NCBI RefSeq assembly: GCF_000373985.1
Contig: NZ_KB892900.1
Location: 62,001 to 126,000, forward strand
Source: Desulfobacter curvatus DSM 3379
GTDB taxonomy: Bacteria; Desulfobacterota; Desulfobacteria; Desulfobacterales; Desulfobacteraceae
Direction of reading: 5' to 3'
Length of the DNA stretch: 64,000 nt
The translations under genes and the position numbers were made by a program. This document shows positions 26,993-36,023 of the stretch, piece after piece. The stretch's first letter is position 1. Every line of letters begins with the position of its first letter. Under the pieces are notes generated by a model. It saw only the letters and a list, made by a program, of their open reading frames with translations, searched no databases and had not been told where the DNA came from.

Positions 26993-28165
26993 ATGAAGAT
27001 AGATATGGAAGCTCAAATCATCTACGCAAAAAAAATTTCTTTTCAGGAAGAGAATAAATTATCACCCCAAGTTATGAAAAACTGTTTTCATAATGCAATG
27101 GAAATGAATAACATATTGACGGCAGAACATAAGCGGGTCGCATATTTTTTTATTGATCCCCTCCTTCACTCCTTTGAAGCTGCCAACCGGTTTTATTTCG
27201 GCATCCTTGGGTGCAATACCATTAAAAAGATCAATACGTATAAAACAGGTGCCGGGCCGATCCAGGCGATCACGGATGCCGCTGAATTAATTAAAAATGA
27301 TCTATATGACGCAGTTTTCATCTTCGGTTATGACCCCCTGCTGTCTGATACGCGCAAATACGGCAAAGATACAATAAAAAAAGCAATGGAGATATTTCAA
27401 GATTTCAGCCTTATTCAATGCTACGATCTTCTTGCCCGCCGGCTTTGCAGGGAAACGGATATTTCAGATGATGAATTTCGTGAACTGGCCGATAACCTTT
27501 TTAACAATTATTTGCGGACCTTTCAGAATAAATCAGTCGCACCGCCTAATTCCTCACGGGGAAAAGTCCTGCGGGACCTGGGCACAGATCTTTTTTGCCT
27601 CACCGACTGCGCAAACCCGAATATCGATTTTGCCGGAGGACTTATTGTCGCCAATACCCGTACCGCTGAACAATTAAACATTCCTGAAGATAGACGGCTT
27701 AAGGTATTAGGTTCGGGATATTCCATCGTACAAGGCGACCCAACGGCGATTAACCGTATCACCGGTACAGGCAACGACCTGTTTCCTCACCTGAAAGACG
27801 CATTTTTGCGGGCCCAGGCAGAATCCCAAATAGACATCATCCGGGAATTCCAAAATAAAAATCTTTTGCTGGATGCCTATACCTGCTATCCGCCCATACC
27901 CATGGCGCTGTTATTGGTGACAGGTTTTGTCGGCAACATCAATGAAATCCGTGAGTTTCTTAAACACCACGAGATAACGGTGACCGGAGGGATGAACATC
28001 GCCAGGGCTGCTTGGAACAATCCGGCGTTGAACGGGTTAATCGAAGCTACAGAGCAGCTTATCCAAGGCCATTGGCAATATGGCATGGTTCATGGAAACG
28101 GCGGCATCGGTGAAGCCCAGGGCATAACGATACTGGGGAATTTTTGTGGGTATGAATCATCTTAA
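26993..28165 (+). CDS. Thiolase-fold protein (SCP-x type) without the nucleophilic Cys
   Basis: A 390-residue protein with the layout of SCP-x-like acetyl-CoA acetyltransferases: a KTGAGPIQAITDAAELI helix where active thiolases carry the acylated cysteine (CASG-like), DAYTCYPPIPMALLLVTG corresponding to the DLYSCFP segment, VTGGMNIARAAWNNPAL, and a C-terminal HGNGGIGEAQG. The nucleophile position has no Cys, so classical thiolase chemistry seems excluded. An internal ATG at 27005 is an alternative start. Together with the equally degenerate PHP protein upstream it may form a two-gene unit. Confidence 0.7.
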   Translation: MKIDMEAQIIYAKKISFQEENKLSPQVMKNCFHNAMEMNNILTAEHKRVAYFFIDPLLHSFEAANRFYFGILGCNTIKKINTYKTGAGPIQAITDAAELIKNDLYDAVFIFGYDPLLSDTRKYGKDTIKKAMEIFQDFSLIQCYDLLARRLCRETDISDDEFRELADNLFNNYLRTFQNKSVAPPNSSRGKVLRDLGTDLFCLTDCANPNIDFAGGLIVANTRTAEQLNIPEDRRLKVLGSGYSIVQGDPTAINRITGTGNDLFPHLKDAFLRAQAESQIDIIREFQNKNLLLDAYTCYPPIPMALLLVTGFVGNINEIREFLKHHEITVTGGMNIARAAWNNPALNGLIEATEQLIQGHWQYGMVHGNGGIGEAQGITILGNFCGYESS

Positions 28166-28301
28166 ACAACCTGATGAAGAGGGCGGAATGACTTGAACTT
28201 CACGACATTTAATGTATAACAGTATTACCGTCCTGGTCTAAAAGGCGATAAAGTTACCATTAAAGTAAGGCTTTTGTCAAAAATCTGGAAGGGAATATTT
28301 C

Positions 28302-28823
28302 ATGACTGTTATAATTGTATCTGCCGTATTTATTATTGCGTTATTTTCACTCAGCCTGATTCTCAGGCGTTTGAAAACACCAAAAGCTTCTTCAGGGACC
28401 GGAGAGCAGTCCTCCCCGGCTGCTGAAAAAAAAGACCCCGGTGCTGATTTTAAGGAAATCCTAACTACCTTGATTAAACTGAATATCATGATTCGAACCG
28501 ACCGTGGTTTTTCCATGGACTTGGTTTCAAAAATTGAATCCATTATTGACGATCTTAAAGTACTTATCCCGGATATGGTCACCCGTTATCCGGGGGAGAC
28601 ACTGACCTATGAACTGAAAAAAATTGGGGGTATCCATCTGTTCAAAACCGTTAAAGAATATCTCGATCTTTCTGAAAACAGCAGGCAGACCCAACGGCAG
28701 GCGTTTGAGAAAACCATTGAAAGCCTTCATGACGTTTGCGTAAGATCCAGGCAGATTGTGGACAATAACGAAACCGCAGAATTTAAAACCATGGCCCATT
28801 TTCTTGAGGGCAAATTTTCATAA
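28302..28823 (+). CDS. Single-pass membrane protein, first gene of TelA cluster
   Basis: A 173-residue protein with one N-terminal transmembrane helix (about 2-22), a short basic then acidic linker and a helical cytoplasmic domain. No known family. It ends 12 bases before the telA-like gene and very likely belongs to the same operon, giving a possible membrane anchor for the soluble TelA protein. Confidence 0.7.
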   Translation: MTVIIVSAVFIIALFSLSLILRRLKTPKASSGTGEQSSPAAEKKDPGADFKEILTTLIKLNIMIRTDRGFSMDLVSKIESIIDDLKVLIPDMVTRYPGETLTYELKKIGGIHLFKTVKEYLDLSENSRQTQRQAFEKTIESLHDVCVRSRQIVDNNETAEFKTMAHFLEGKFS

Positions 28824-28835
28824 AGGAGAAAACCT

Positions 28836-30068
28836 ATGTCCAGTTTGGCTCAGGAACTTGCCAATGTGGCTGGTCAGGCCAAAGCACCTGTATTAGCAGA
28901 AGTTACACAAGCCTCAGGGCAGGGTGCGCTTACCCCTGTCCAGGCCCCCAACCAGCTGGTGCCGGTTCAGCCCGGGCACCTTGCTGTTGAAGATATCAAA
29001 GCACTTGAAGAGGCGGCTGACGGTTTTGTGGAGAAAGTCAAAGCCGATCCGTCGGATTGGCAGCTCGGCAACTTTGTTTTTTCCCTGGGCCGGGAAATTA
29101 TGGAGAGAACCCAGGCCCAGGTCTCCCTTTACGACCGGAAAATGGGCTCGGTATTGAAAAACGTGGCAGCCGAAGACAGCTCACCTGTGGCAAGAAATAT
29201 CCTTGCCATTAAAACTGAACTGGATAAGGTCAACCCCACCATGGTGGCAAAAACGGAAATGCCCCTGCCCAAAAAAGTGATGGGGCTTTTCACCCGCACC
29301 GTAAACCGTCTGCCCAAAGGAGATGAGATCCTGCGTATTATTGCCGAACGAAGGGAGACCGTGAATTCCACCATTGACGGCATCCGGGACCATCTGCGCA
29401 ACGAGGCGGACCAGGTGGCCTTTGACGCGGCGGAACTGTCCCAGATTTGCGATGCCTTAAAAGAGATCCAGCCGACCCTGCAGGAACAGATTTACCTGGG
29501 CCAGTTGATCTGGGAAAAACTCACCGCTCATTTAGATACGGTGGACGATCCCCGGGTCAAAGAGGCGTTGACCACCCTGACCTCGGATCTGGCCATGGCG
29601 GTTGTGGACCTGCAGACCATTGACAACTCCAATCTCCAGACCCGGTTCGGCGGTGAAATGATGGTCAGGAATTCACACCTGGTTCAGCGTCTGGTCCAGC
29701 GCACGGACATGATCCTGGCCACGGCCGTGAAAAATGCCCTGGCCGTTCGGGTGGCCGCAGAACAGCAGATGGATACCCTGAAACACCTGGATATGGTCCA
29801 GCAGGCAGCGGCCGAGACCATGACGGATACGGCAAAGGTCATTGGCGATGCAGCGGTCAAAGGGGCAAAGATGAGCCAGAGTATGACCGTGAACATAGAA
29901 GCCCTTGAAGAGGCATGCAACACCTATGATCAGGCATTTGAGGCCTACGCTGCCATTTCAAAGGAGACCATCAGCATCGCTTCCCAAAGTTCCAATGCCC
30001 TGGGGGTTATGAACGAACGGTTCAGGGCGAGGACAGATGCATTAACGTCAAGGCGTCAGGAGGGTTAA
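28836..30068 (+). CDS. TelA/KlaA family protein (toxic anion resistance)
   Basis: A 410-residue, almost entirely helical protein of the TelA/YaaN family. Landmarks are the LPKKVMGLFTRTVNRLP segment, ERRETVNSTIDGIRDHL, and the C-terminal NAL-VRVAAEQQMDTLKHLDMVQQAAAE region. Members are linked to tellurite or other envelope stresses, but the biochemical role is unsettled. It sits in a cluster with DUF4178, DUF350 and spermidine-synthase genes. The next gene starts 2 bases after its stop. Confidence 0.88.
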   Translation: MSSLAQELANVAGQAKAPVLAEVTQASGQGALTPVQAPNQLVPVQPGHLAVEDIKALEEAADGFVEKVKADPSDWQLGNFVFSLGREIMERTQAQVSLYDRKMGSVLKNVAAEDSSPVARNILAIKTELDKVNPTMVAKTEMPLPKKVMGLFTRTVNRLPKGDEILRIIAERRETVNSTIDGIRDHLRNEADQVAFDAAELSQICDALKEIQPTLQEQIYLGQLIWEKLTAHLDTVDDPRVKEALTTLTSDLAMAVVDLQTIDNSNLQTRFGGEMMVRNSHLVQRLVQRTDMILATAVKNALAVRVAAEQQMDTLKHLDMVQQAAAETMTDTAKVIGDAAVKGAKMSQSMTVNIEALEEACNTYDQAFEAYAAISKETISIASQSSNALGVMNERFRARTDALTSRRQEG

Positions 30069-30069
30069 C

Positions 30070-30708
30070 ATGATATCCGTTTCAGAACAAAAATCCTTTG
30101 ATCAGCGATTTTCCCTGATTCGCACCCTGGCCCCGGACAAGGTATTGTCCCCGGAGGAACAGACCCAGCTGACCATTATGGATGCAGGGGTGGGCGACTG
30201 TTTTACCTGTTTTGGCAGCACGTATATTATCCAGGAGATCAATAAATACCAAGAGACCAGTGGAGATTATTCAAAGCTGAAAGACTACTTTGTCACCGAA
30301 TTGACCTGCTTGTGCCTGGAGACCGGGGCCGTGGGGCATTTTGAATGGGAAATTGATGATGAACTGGAGGTGTGCATTACCCTGAATGAGACCAAGTTCA
30401 AACGGCTGACCGATGATGAAGGCCAGCCCATTGATGAAGATGATCTGGACCAGATTGTCGATGATGAAGACAGCATCATCTATGCCGGGAATACCTTTAA
30501 TTATGACGATGATTGGGCTGCCGTATACCGGCGCAACGGCAAGGAAGAACGGGTTTATATGTATGAATTTATCAATGACCGTTCATCCTTGTTCCTTACC
30601 ATTGAAGAGTGGCAGGATGGGGACAAAGAGGAATACCATATTTATATTTCCAAACCTGTAAACCCGGCAGAGCTTACTTTGATTGCCAGAGGAGGGGGCG
30701 AACCATGA
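30070..30708 (+). CDS. DUF4178-like acidic protein
   Basis: A 212-residue soluble, strongly acidic protein. The stretch GDCFTCFGSTYIIQEINKYQE, followed by several beta strands with aromatic-acidic turns, resembles DUF4178 proteins. These occur in bacterial gene clusters with DUF350 membrane proteins and polyamine aminopropyltransferase-like genes, exactly the company seen here. It is tightly coupled on both sides: 2 bases after telA and an ATGA overlap with the next gene. Confidence 0.7.
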   Translation: MISVSEQKSFDQRFSLIRTLAPDKVLSPEEQTQLTIMDAGVGDCFTCFGSTYIIQEINKYQETSGDYSKLKDYFVTELTCLCLETGAVGHFEWEIDDELEVCITLNETKFKRLTDDEGQPIDEDDLDQIVDDEDSIIYAGNTFNYDDDWAAVYRRNGKEERVYMYEFINDRSSLFLTIEEWQDGDKEEYHIYISKPVNPAELTLIARGGGEP

Positions 30709-32339
30709 GAGGCCGTACCTCCTGTATTAAAACAGAACAACTATTCCCAAGAGTAGTGTTTGTTTTGTTGGCTTTGGTTTTTCTGACCGGCTGCGGTCAG
30801 GGCCTTTCTGATGCAACCAAAACCCAAGCCAAAGCCGTAAAACAGGATTTGAAATCCACCCGGGATTTTATTGAAGCCCAGAAGAAAAAATATGACCGTC
30901 TGTCAGCATCCCCGGATTTTTCCGTTCTGGCTGAGTATGCAGCAAAAGAAAAATGGGATATGGCATTTTCCAATGCTGGCGCCACCTTGGCCCGGGCCCG
31001 GGAGGTGTATGATAAGGGGTTAAACGTCACCCTCAAACAGAATAAACCCGAAGGCGAAGCCCAGGCCCAGGCCCAGATCAAGCAGGTGAACTCGGTGATC
31101 CGGGAAGCAAAGGATCAGGCAAAGGCACCTTTTGAACGTGCAAGCCGGATCAAGGCCGCCATGGCAGATGCTCCGGCCATGGAAAAATCCGCCCTGTCCT
31201 CGGCAGATACCATTTTGTCAAAGGTACAAGGCCTGTTACAGGGGCCCGTGGCCAAGGCAAAGGAGCAATTCCCCGGCTCTGAAGCCAAAATTACGGCCCG
31301 GTTTGCCCCGTTTCCCAAAATGGCGGATGACACAAATGCCAATGCGGATATTGTAAAAGCCCAGTATCAGGCCCATACCCAGGGAAACGCCGACTATGCC
31401 GCCTTTGTTACGGCAGCCGATGCCATTGAACAGGCAAAAAGGACACTTTCCAAGGACGGACCAAAATTTGAAAAGGATCTGGACCAGTTATACCAAAGTT
31501 ATACCAAAATCCTTGAAGACATGAAGGTGGATTATTATGTCGACATCTATCGTGAATCCTGGGATGAAAGGTCGGACTACTACAACCCCGGAATCTTCGC
31601 TTATACCGCTCAGGTTTCCCCGGCTGTTTTCCAGGCGTTAACCGAGTCCGACGCCGAATCCATTGCAGATCTGACCCCGGGGTACAACGGGATGAATCTG
31701 CGGGTAACCCGGGGGCTGGAATCGGCATTCAAGTCATTGAATCTCGATCTGGCCGCAGGCTGGCCTGATTCCAGGCACAATGCCGCCACCTTCTATCTGG
31801 AAAGCACCAGATTGAAGTATTTTCATAAATATCTGAAAGAAGAGAACGGAGAAACCTCGGAAACCGGCTGGGAACCGGTGAATGCCTCTTTTTATGAACA
31901 AAACCTGGACAACCTAGGCATGGCGATTTTGTCCAAGCCCTATGGTGAGTTTGAACCTGATCCCCAGGCAGCTCCCCCCGGCATGGCCTATGTCGGCAAT
32001 CCAAAGTATGGGGAATGGAAAAAGGATGAAAGCGGCAATAGTTTCTGGTCCTGGTACGGCCGGTATGCTTTTTTCTCCAACCTGTTCTTTTTTCCCTCCC
32101 ATTACTACTCCTATGGATCATGGAACCGGTGGCGCTCGGATTATAGATACAAAAAGCCCTATTACGGCCAGACCGGCACCGGATACACCTTCGGCTCCCG
32201 GGGGACCCGTATGAAAGATTCACCACGGTACCAGAACAGCACTTTTTCAAAAACCGGCGGATTTAAAACCGCTTCTGCCTCGGTAAGGGGTGGCGCTTCG
32301 GGGCTTAGGGGCGGTGGCCCCAAGTCAAAAGGCAAATAG
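30705..32339 (+). CDS. Lipoprotein with Ala/Lys-rich coiled coil and Gly/Ser-rich tail
   Basis: A 544-residue predicted lipoprotein (lipobox FLTGC). The start at 30705 is favoured by a GGAGGGGG site and overlap with the DUF4178 stop. Residues ~30-270 are a long Ala/Lys/Gln-rich helical, probably coiled-coil region; the C-terminus is rich in Tyr, Arg, Gly and Ser (HYYSYGSW..., GGASGLRGGG). The family is not recognised. It would place a cell-envelope component in the TelA cluster. A palindromic repeat begins precisely at its stop codon. Confidence 0.75.
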   Translation: MRGRTSCIKTEQLFPRVVFVLLALVFLTGCGQGLSDATKTQAKAVKQDLKSTRDFIEAQKKKYDRLSASPDFSVLAEYAAKEKWDMAFSNAGATLARAREVYDKGLNVTLKQNKPEGEAQAQAQIKQVNSVIREAKDQAKAPFERASRIKAAMADAPAMEKSALSSADTILSKVQGLLQGPVAKAKEQFPGSEAKITARFAPFPKMADDTNANADIVKAQYQAHTQGNADYAAFVTAADAIEQAKRTLSKDGPKFEKDLDQLYQSYTKILEDMKVDYYVDIYRESWDERSDYYNPGIFAYTAQVSPAVFQALTESDAESIADLTPGYNGMNLRVTRGLESAFKSLNLDLAAGWPDSRHNAATFYLESTRLKYFHKYLKEENGETSETGWEPVNASFYEQNLDNLGMAILSKPYGEFEPDPQAAPPGMAYVGNPKYGEWKKDESGNSFWSWYGRYAFFSNLFFFPSHYYSYGSWNRWRSDYRYKKPYYGQTGTGYTFGSRGTRMKDSPRYQNSTFSKTGGFKTASASVRGGASGLRGGGPKSKGK

Positions 32340-32462
32340 TGCTTGAACCAAAAGTCACCCATCTGCGGCGTTGCAGAAAAATTTGCAATCCTCACAACCA
32401 TGAGGTTGCTCCGGTTACAAATTTTTCTGCGCCTTGCACCTGGGCAACTTTTGATCCAAACA
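32337..32462. repeat. Palindromic intergenic repeat, copy 1
   Basis: A ~125-base imperfect palindrome beginning with the TAG stop of the lipoprotein gene. Inner arms GCAGAAAAATTTG (about 32374-32386) and CAAATTTTTCTGC (about 32418-32430) flank a GGTTG/CAACC centre; outer arms CAAAAGTCACCC and GGGCAACTTTTG extend it. The second copy at 35106-35230 matches along its whole length and also begins at a stop codon. Confidence 0.8.
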
Positions 32463-32500
32463 CGGATTTCCCTTCAGGCACTAAATAAGGAGGACAAGTT

Positions 32501-33397
32501 ATGAGTTTAAGTTATACGGCAACCTTAATCAGCATGGGTCATGGTTTATGCTATGCCCTGGTGAGTATTTTATTTATTCTTCTGGCTAAAAAGCTGGATG
32601 ACTGGCGGACCAAGGACTTTGATGACGACCGCCATATTGACGACGGCAATGTGGCCGTGGGGTTAAGACGGGCAGGGCTTTATCTTGGTATTGCCATCGG
32701 CATGATCGGTGCACTGTCAGGGGACTCTGCAGGGTTCAGGACCGATATGTTCTATCTTTTGGTAGACGGTATCGTCATCACGATTTGTCTTTTCTTTGCC
32801 CGGTTTATCAACGATTTCATCATGATGGGCCGTATGAACAACGACCGGGAATGTATAAGGGTATTCAGCCTTGGTGATGGGCGTACCACCACAGGCAACA
32901 CCGCCATTGGCATGGTTGAGGCCGGCATGTACATTGCCACAGGCTTTATTCTCAACGGCAGCATGTCCGGCGGCGGGGGCAGTTTTTATCAGTCTCTTGG
33001 ATCTGCACTGCTCTTTTTTGTTTTGGGTCAGGTGGTGCTCCTGGCCTTTGGTTTGATTTATGAACTGGTCACCCCCTTTCACGTCCGGGATGAAATCAAG
33101 CAGAATAATCCGGCTGCGGGTATTGGCCTGGCCGGTATTCTGGTTGCCCTGGGCATAATTTTGAAAAGCAGTCTATCCGGGCCTTTTACCGGATGGGTAA
33201 ATGATATTGTCGGGTTTTTGGTTTATACGTTGTTCGGTATGATTCTGCTCATTGGATTCAGTGCGCTTGTGGATCGGTTTCTGTTGCCCACCACAAACAT
33301 TGCAACTGAGATCAAGGAGGATAAAAATGTTGCGGCGATGGTAGTTGTCCAGGCGACCCTTATTGCCGTGGCGCTGATCATTGCCCATGCCATCTGA
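32501..33397 (+). CDS. DUF350 membrane protein (YjfL-like, duplicated)
   Basis: A 298-residue integral membrane protein with about eight hydrophobic helices made of two DUF350 units: each has a GMxxxA-rich helix, FARFINDFIMMG-type loop and a polar stretch (DDRHIDDGNVAVGLRRAG in the first, DGRTTTGNTAIGMVEAG in the second). Single-unit relatives such as E. coli YjfL lie in the yjf cluster with a glutathionylspermidine synthase-like gene, which mirrors the spermidine synthase-like gene here. The function is unknown. Its end overlaps the following gene by 17 bases. Confidence 0.85.
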   Translation: MSLSYTATLISMGHGLCYALVSILFILLAKKLDDWRTKDFDDDRHIDDGNVAVGLRRAGLYLGIAIGMIGALSGDSAGFRTDMFYLLVDGIVITICLFFARFINDFIMMGRMNNDRECIRVFSLGDGRTTTGNTAIGMVEAGMYIATGFILNGSMSGGGGSFYQSLGSALLFFVLGQVVLLAFGLIYELVTPFHVRDEIKQNNPAAGIGLAGILVALGIILKSSLSGPFTGWVNDIVGFLVYTLFGMILLIGFSALVDRFLLPTTNIATEIKEDKNVAAMVVVQATLIAVALIIAHAI

Positions 33398-35108
33398 TCC
33401 ATCGGGGAGCGCCCGGCAATCCGGACGCTCCCGGCTCAACACGGCCTCGGCCCTGCTGTGCCTGTGCATGTTTGCATCCGGGGCCTGCGGTATCATCCTT
33501 GAGTACATCCAGGCAAGCCTGGCCTCCATGATTTTGGGCAATGCCTTTGAACAGTGGGCCATGGTCATCGGGCTGATGATGTTCTGGATGGGGTTCGGCA
33601 GTCTGATCCAGGCCGGGATTTCCAAGGAGCGCCTGATACATGCCTTTATCGGCATTGAAATAGCCTTGGCCCTTGCAGGGGGGTACTCACCCACCCTGAC
33701 CTATCTGTCCTACGGCTATACCAGCCACTACAGCCTGGTGCTCTATTTTTTTGTTTCTGTGATCGGCATTCTCATCGGGCTCGAAATTCCGGTGATCATA
33801 CGGATCAACAACGATTTTTCAAAGGAGTTGTCCACCAACCTGGGCAATATCCTGTCCGCCGACTATATCGGCTCTTTGGCCGGGGCCCTGGTCTATGTGT
33901 TCATCCTGCTGCGGTTTTTTCCAATTACGGAAGCGGCTTTTTTAACCTCGGGCATGAATTTTTTTCTTGCCCTGATTACCTTTGTGTATTTCACCCGAAA
34001 ACAGATCATCCGGCGAAATATCCCATTGCTTGTGATCATGGCGGCCACCTGTGCCGCTGTGATTTTCGGGTATATGAACAACCGCAGGTGGCAGATTTCC
34101 AACGAACAGGCCTTGTACGATGATCCCATCGTTTATTCTAAAACCAGCCAGTACCAGCATATTGTGATTACGCATTTCAAGCCCCTGGACGAAATCCGGC
34201 TTTTTTTAAACGGAAACCTGCAGTTATGCAGTACGGACGAGGCCCGGTACCATGAGTCCCTGGTTCATCCGGCTATGTCCCTGGCACAGTCCCGTAACCG
34301 GGTATTGATTCTGGGCGGCGGGGACGGTTGCGCGTTAAGGGAAGTGTTAAAATATCCGGATGTTGACCAGATTACCCTGGTGGACCTGGACCCGGCCATG
34401 ACAAAGCTTGCCACCACCCATCCGCTGCTGTCCCGGCTCAATAATCACGCGTTTGACAACGCCCGGGTAACTACCCTGACAGGTCCTGGGATTTCCCCTG
34501 GGGATTTTCGCCAAGTTTACCAAGCGTCCTCTGATAGAAAAAGAAAATCAGCCGATTCAGGTTATATGGTCGAAACGCGGCACGTTGCCGAGGTCCGAGT
34601 CATGAACCTGGATGCAGACAAGTTTCTGGAACAGGTGAATGGGGTTTGGGATGTCATTATCGTGGACATGCCGGACCCATCCACACCGGAACTGACCAAG
34701 CTCTACTCAAAGGAATTTTATCTTAAAGTCAGGCACAGGCTTGCAAAAAACGGCATTGCATCTGTCCAGTCCACCTCCCCCTACCTTGCCAAGGAAAGCT
34801 ATCTTTGTATTGGCAGGACATTGACCGCTGCCGGATTTTTTATCCTGCCATATCATGAAAATGTGCCGTCCTTCGGGGACTGGGGATGGTTTTTATGCAG
34901 CCGTAAAGATTGGAACAAAGACCTTGGTAAACAACAGATTACGGAACTTGAATTTACCGTTCCCACCCGGTTTCTAACCCCCGAGGTGTTCAGGCGAGAG
35001 CTTGTATTCGGCAAAGACATGAACCAAAGCCGTCACACCGAAATCAACACCCTCCTTTTCCCGGTGCTGCTATCCTATTACAATCACGAATCCTGGCTTC
35101 TGGAATAG
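33381..35108 (+). CDS. Membrane-fused spermidine synthase-like protein
   Basis: 575 residues: about seven transmembrane helices (~25-240) followed by an aminopropyltransferase (SpeE) fold. The cytoplasmic part has the ARYHESLVHPAM substrate loop, VLILGGGDGCALREVLKYP for decarboxylated S-adenosylmethionine binding, VDLDP, and DVIIVDMPDPSTPELTKLYS. An insert (DRKRKSADSG region) interrupts the central part. The protein may modify a polyamine at the membrane as part of the TelA/DUF350/DUF4178 set. An alternative start is the second ATG at 33387. A palindromic repeat starts at its stop codon. Confidence 0.85.
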   Translation: MPMPSDPSGSARQSGRSRLNTASALLCLCMFASGACGIILEYIQASLASMILGNAFEQWAMVIGLMMFWMGFGSLIQAGISKERLIHAFIGIEIALALAGGYSPTLTYLSYGYTSHYSLVLYFFVSVIGILIGLEIPVIIRINNDFSKELSTNLGNILSADYIGSLAGALVYVFILLRFFPITEAAFLTSGMNFFLALITFVYFTRKQIIRRNIPLLVIMAATCAAVIFGYMNNRRWQISNEQALYDDPIVYSKTSQYQHIVITHFKPLDEIRLFLNGNLQLCSTDEARYHESLVHPAMSLAQSRNRVLILGGGDGCALREVLKYPDVDQITLVDLDPAMTKLATTHPLLSRLNNHAFDNARVTTLTGPGISPGDFRQVYQASSDRKRKSADSGYMVETRHVAEVRVMNLDADKFLEQVNGVWDVIIVDMPDPSTPELTKLYSKEFYLKVRHRLAKNGIASVQSTSPYLAKESYLCIGRTLTAAGFFILPYHENVPSFGDWGWFLCSRKDWNKDLGKQQITELEFTVPTRFLTPEVFRRELVFGKDMNQSRHTEINTLLFPVLLSYYNHESWLLE

Positions 35109-35230
35109 TGCTTGGACGTCAAAGTCCACCTGAGGCGTTGCATAAAAATTTGCACTCCTCACAACCGGGAGGTTGCTCCAGTTGCAAATTTTATACGCCT
35201 TCATCTGGATAATTTTTTCTCCGAATACGA
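35106..35230. repeat. Palindromic intergenic repeat, copy 2
   Basis: The second copy of the element at 32337, again starting at a TAG stop codon (TAGTGCTTG). It keeps the GCATAAAAATTTGCA / TGCAAATTTTATACGCC arms and a CTCACAACCGGGAGGTTG centre. A short further piece, TAGTGCTTG at about 35345, suggests another eroded end nearby. The two full copies bound the DUF350 and spermidine-synthase genes. Confidence 0.8.
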
Positions 35231-35488
35231 AGGCTGTTCAGGTAGCCCTTTTAAAACTTGATTTGACCTATCAGATTTTCAATCCAGGTCACCAATAACA
35301 AACGTAGCCAACGCCGCTTTAAAATTGGCTTGGAAGTCCATAAATAGTGCTTGTGCTTGGTCAAGTTTATCTCATTTGTTATTCTTAAATAGAAAATCGG
35401 CGACAATATATTGTGACTATCCTTAATAAAAGGTGTCAGGCAAAAAAATTTTAACATTTTTTAGTATAACAAGTTAAATTTAATTACC
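35231..35488. other. Gene-free stretch
   Basis: No gene recognised between the repeat and the cold-shock promoter; a 68-codon frame on the minus strand has no protein features. Contains the short TAGTGCTTG fragment noted with the repeat. Confidence 0.3.
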
Positions 35489-35640
35489 TTGACATACTTA
35501 TCTTTTCCTGTATGCTTTGTACCTATTGCACTACTTTAAAGTGCTTTAGTTTCTTCCTTAGATATTTTCCCCGAGGAATCAGTGATCATTCTTTAAGATT
35601 GAGACGATTTATTTTTATTCTTACTTAGGAGAACGCCTAC
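35489..35640 (+). promoter_or_regulatory. cspA-type promoter and structured leader, copy 1
   Basis: TTGACA (35489-35494), a 16-base spacer and TATGCT (35511-35516) give a strong promoter. The ~118-base leader starts with a GCACT...AGTGC hairpin (35528-35544) and ends with an AGGAG site. The same promoter spacing, hairpin and many leader segments (CGATTTAT, TTAGGAGAA-GCC-AC) recur in front of the second csp gene, implying conserved post-transcriptional control. Confidence 0.7.
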
Positions 35641-35844
35641 ATGGCAAATGGTATCGTAAAATGGTTTAGCGAGTCAAAAGGTTTTGGATTCATCGAACAA
35701 GAAGATGGCGGTAAAGATGTATTTGTCCATCATTCCGGTATTAACGCAGCTGGTTTCAAATCTCTCAATGAAGGTGAACGGGTTTCATTCGACATTGAAC
35801 AGGGTCCTAAGGGGCCGGCAGCTGCGAATGTGACTGTGATTTAA
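35641..35844 (+). CDS. Cold-shock protein (CspA family), copy 1
   Basis: A 67-residue single-stranded nucleic-acid-binding protein. The RNP1 motif KGFGFIEQ and RNP2 DVFVHHS are intact, and the length is standard. CspA-type proteins melt RNA structure at low temperature. It is about 90% identical to the copy at 38808, consistent with local duplication. Monocistronic, ending in a strong terminator. Confidence 0.95.
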   Translation: MANGIVKWFSESKGFGFIEQEDGGKDVFVHHSGINAAGFKSLNEGERVSFDIEQGPKGPAAANVTVI

Positions 35845-35870
35845 TTCCATTTTATCTCTGTGACATTCTG

Positions 35871-35905
35871 GCCCCAGAGTAATAATTTACTCTGGGGCTT
35901 TTTTT
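35871..35905 (+). terminator. Rho-independent terminator of first csp gene
   Basis: A 12-base perfect stem (GCCCCAGAGTAA at 35871-35882 with its complement at 35887-35898), a TAAT loop and a run of seven T. Confidence 0.92.
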
Positions 35906-36023
35906 ATTTCGATAATCTTGCTTTTTTAGATGAACATGAAAGATTCGAGACGAATGCTGTTAAAAATCTTTTCCATGGCCTGTCTCTAACTGCTGAAAGG
36001 CATATTTTTCATTCAAAAAAGCG

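Noticed and set aside
35251..35457. 68-codon minus-strand frame
   Set aside because: Low-complexity, no start signal, no protein features.
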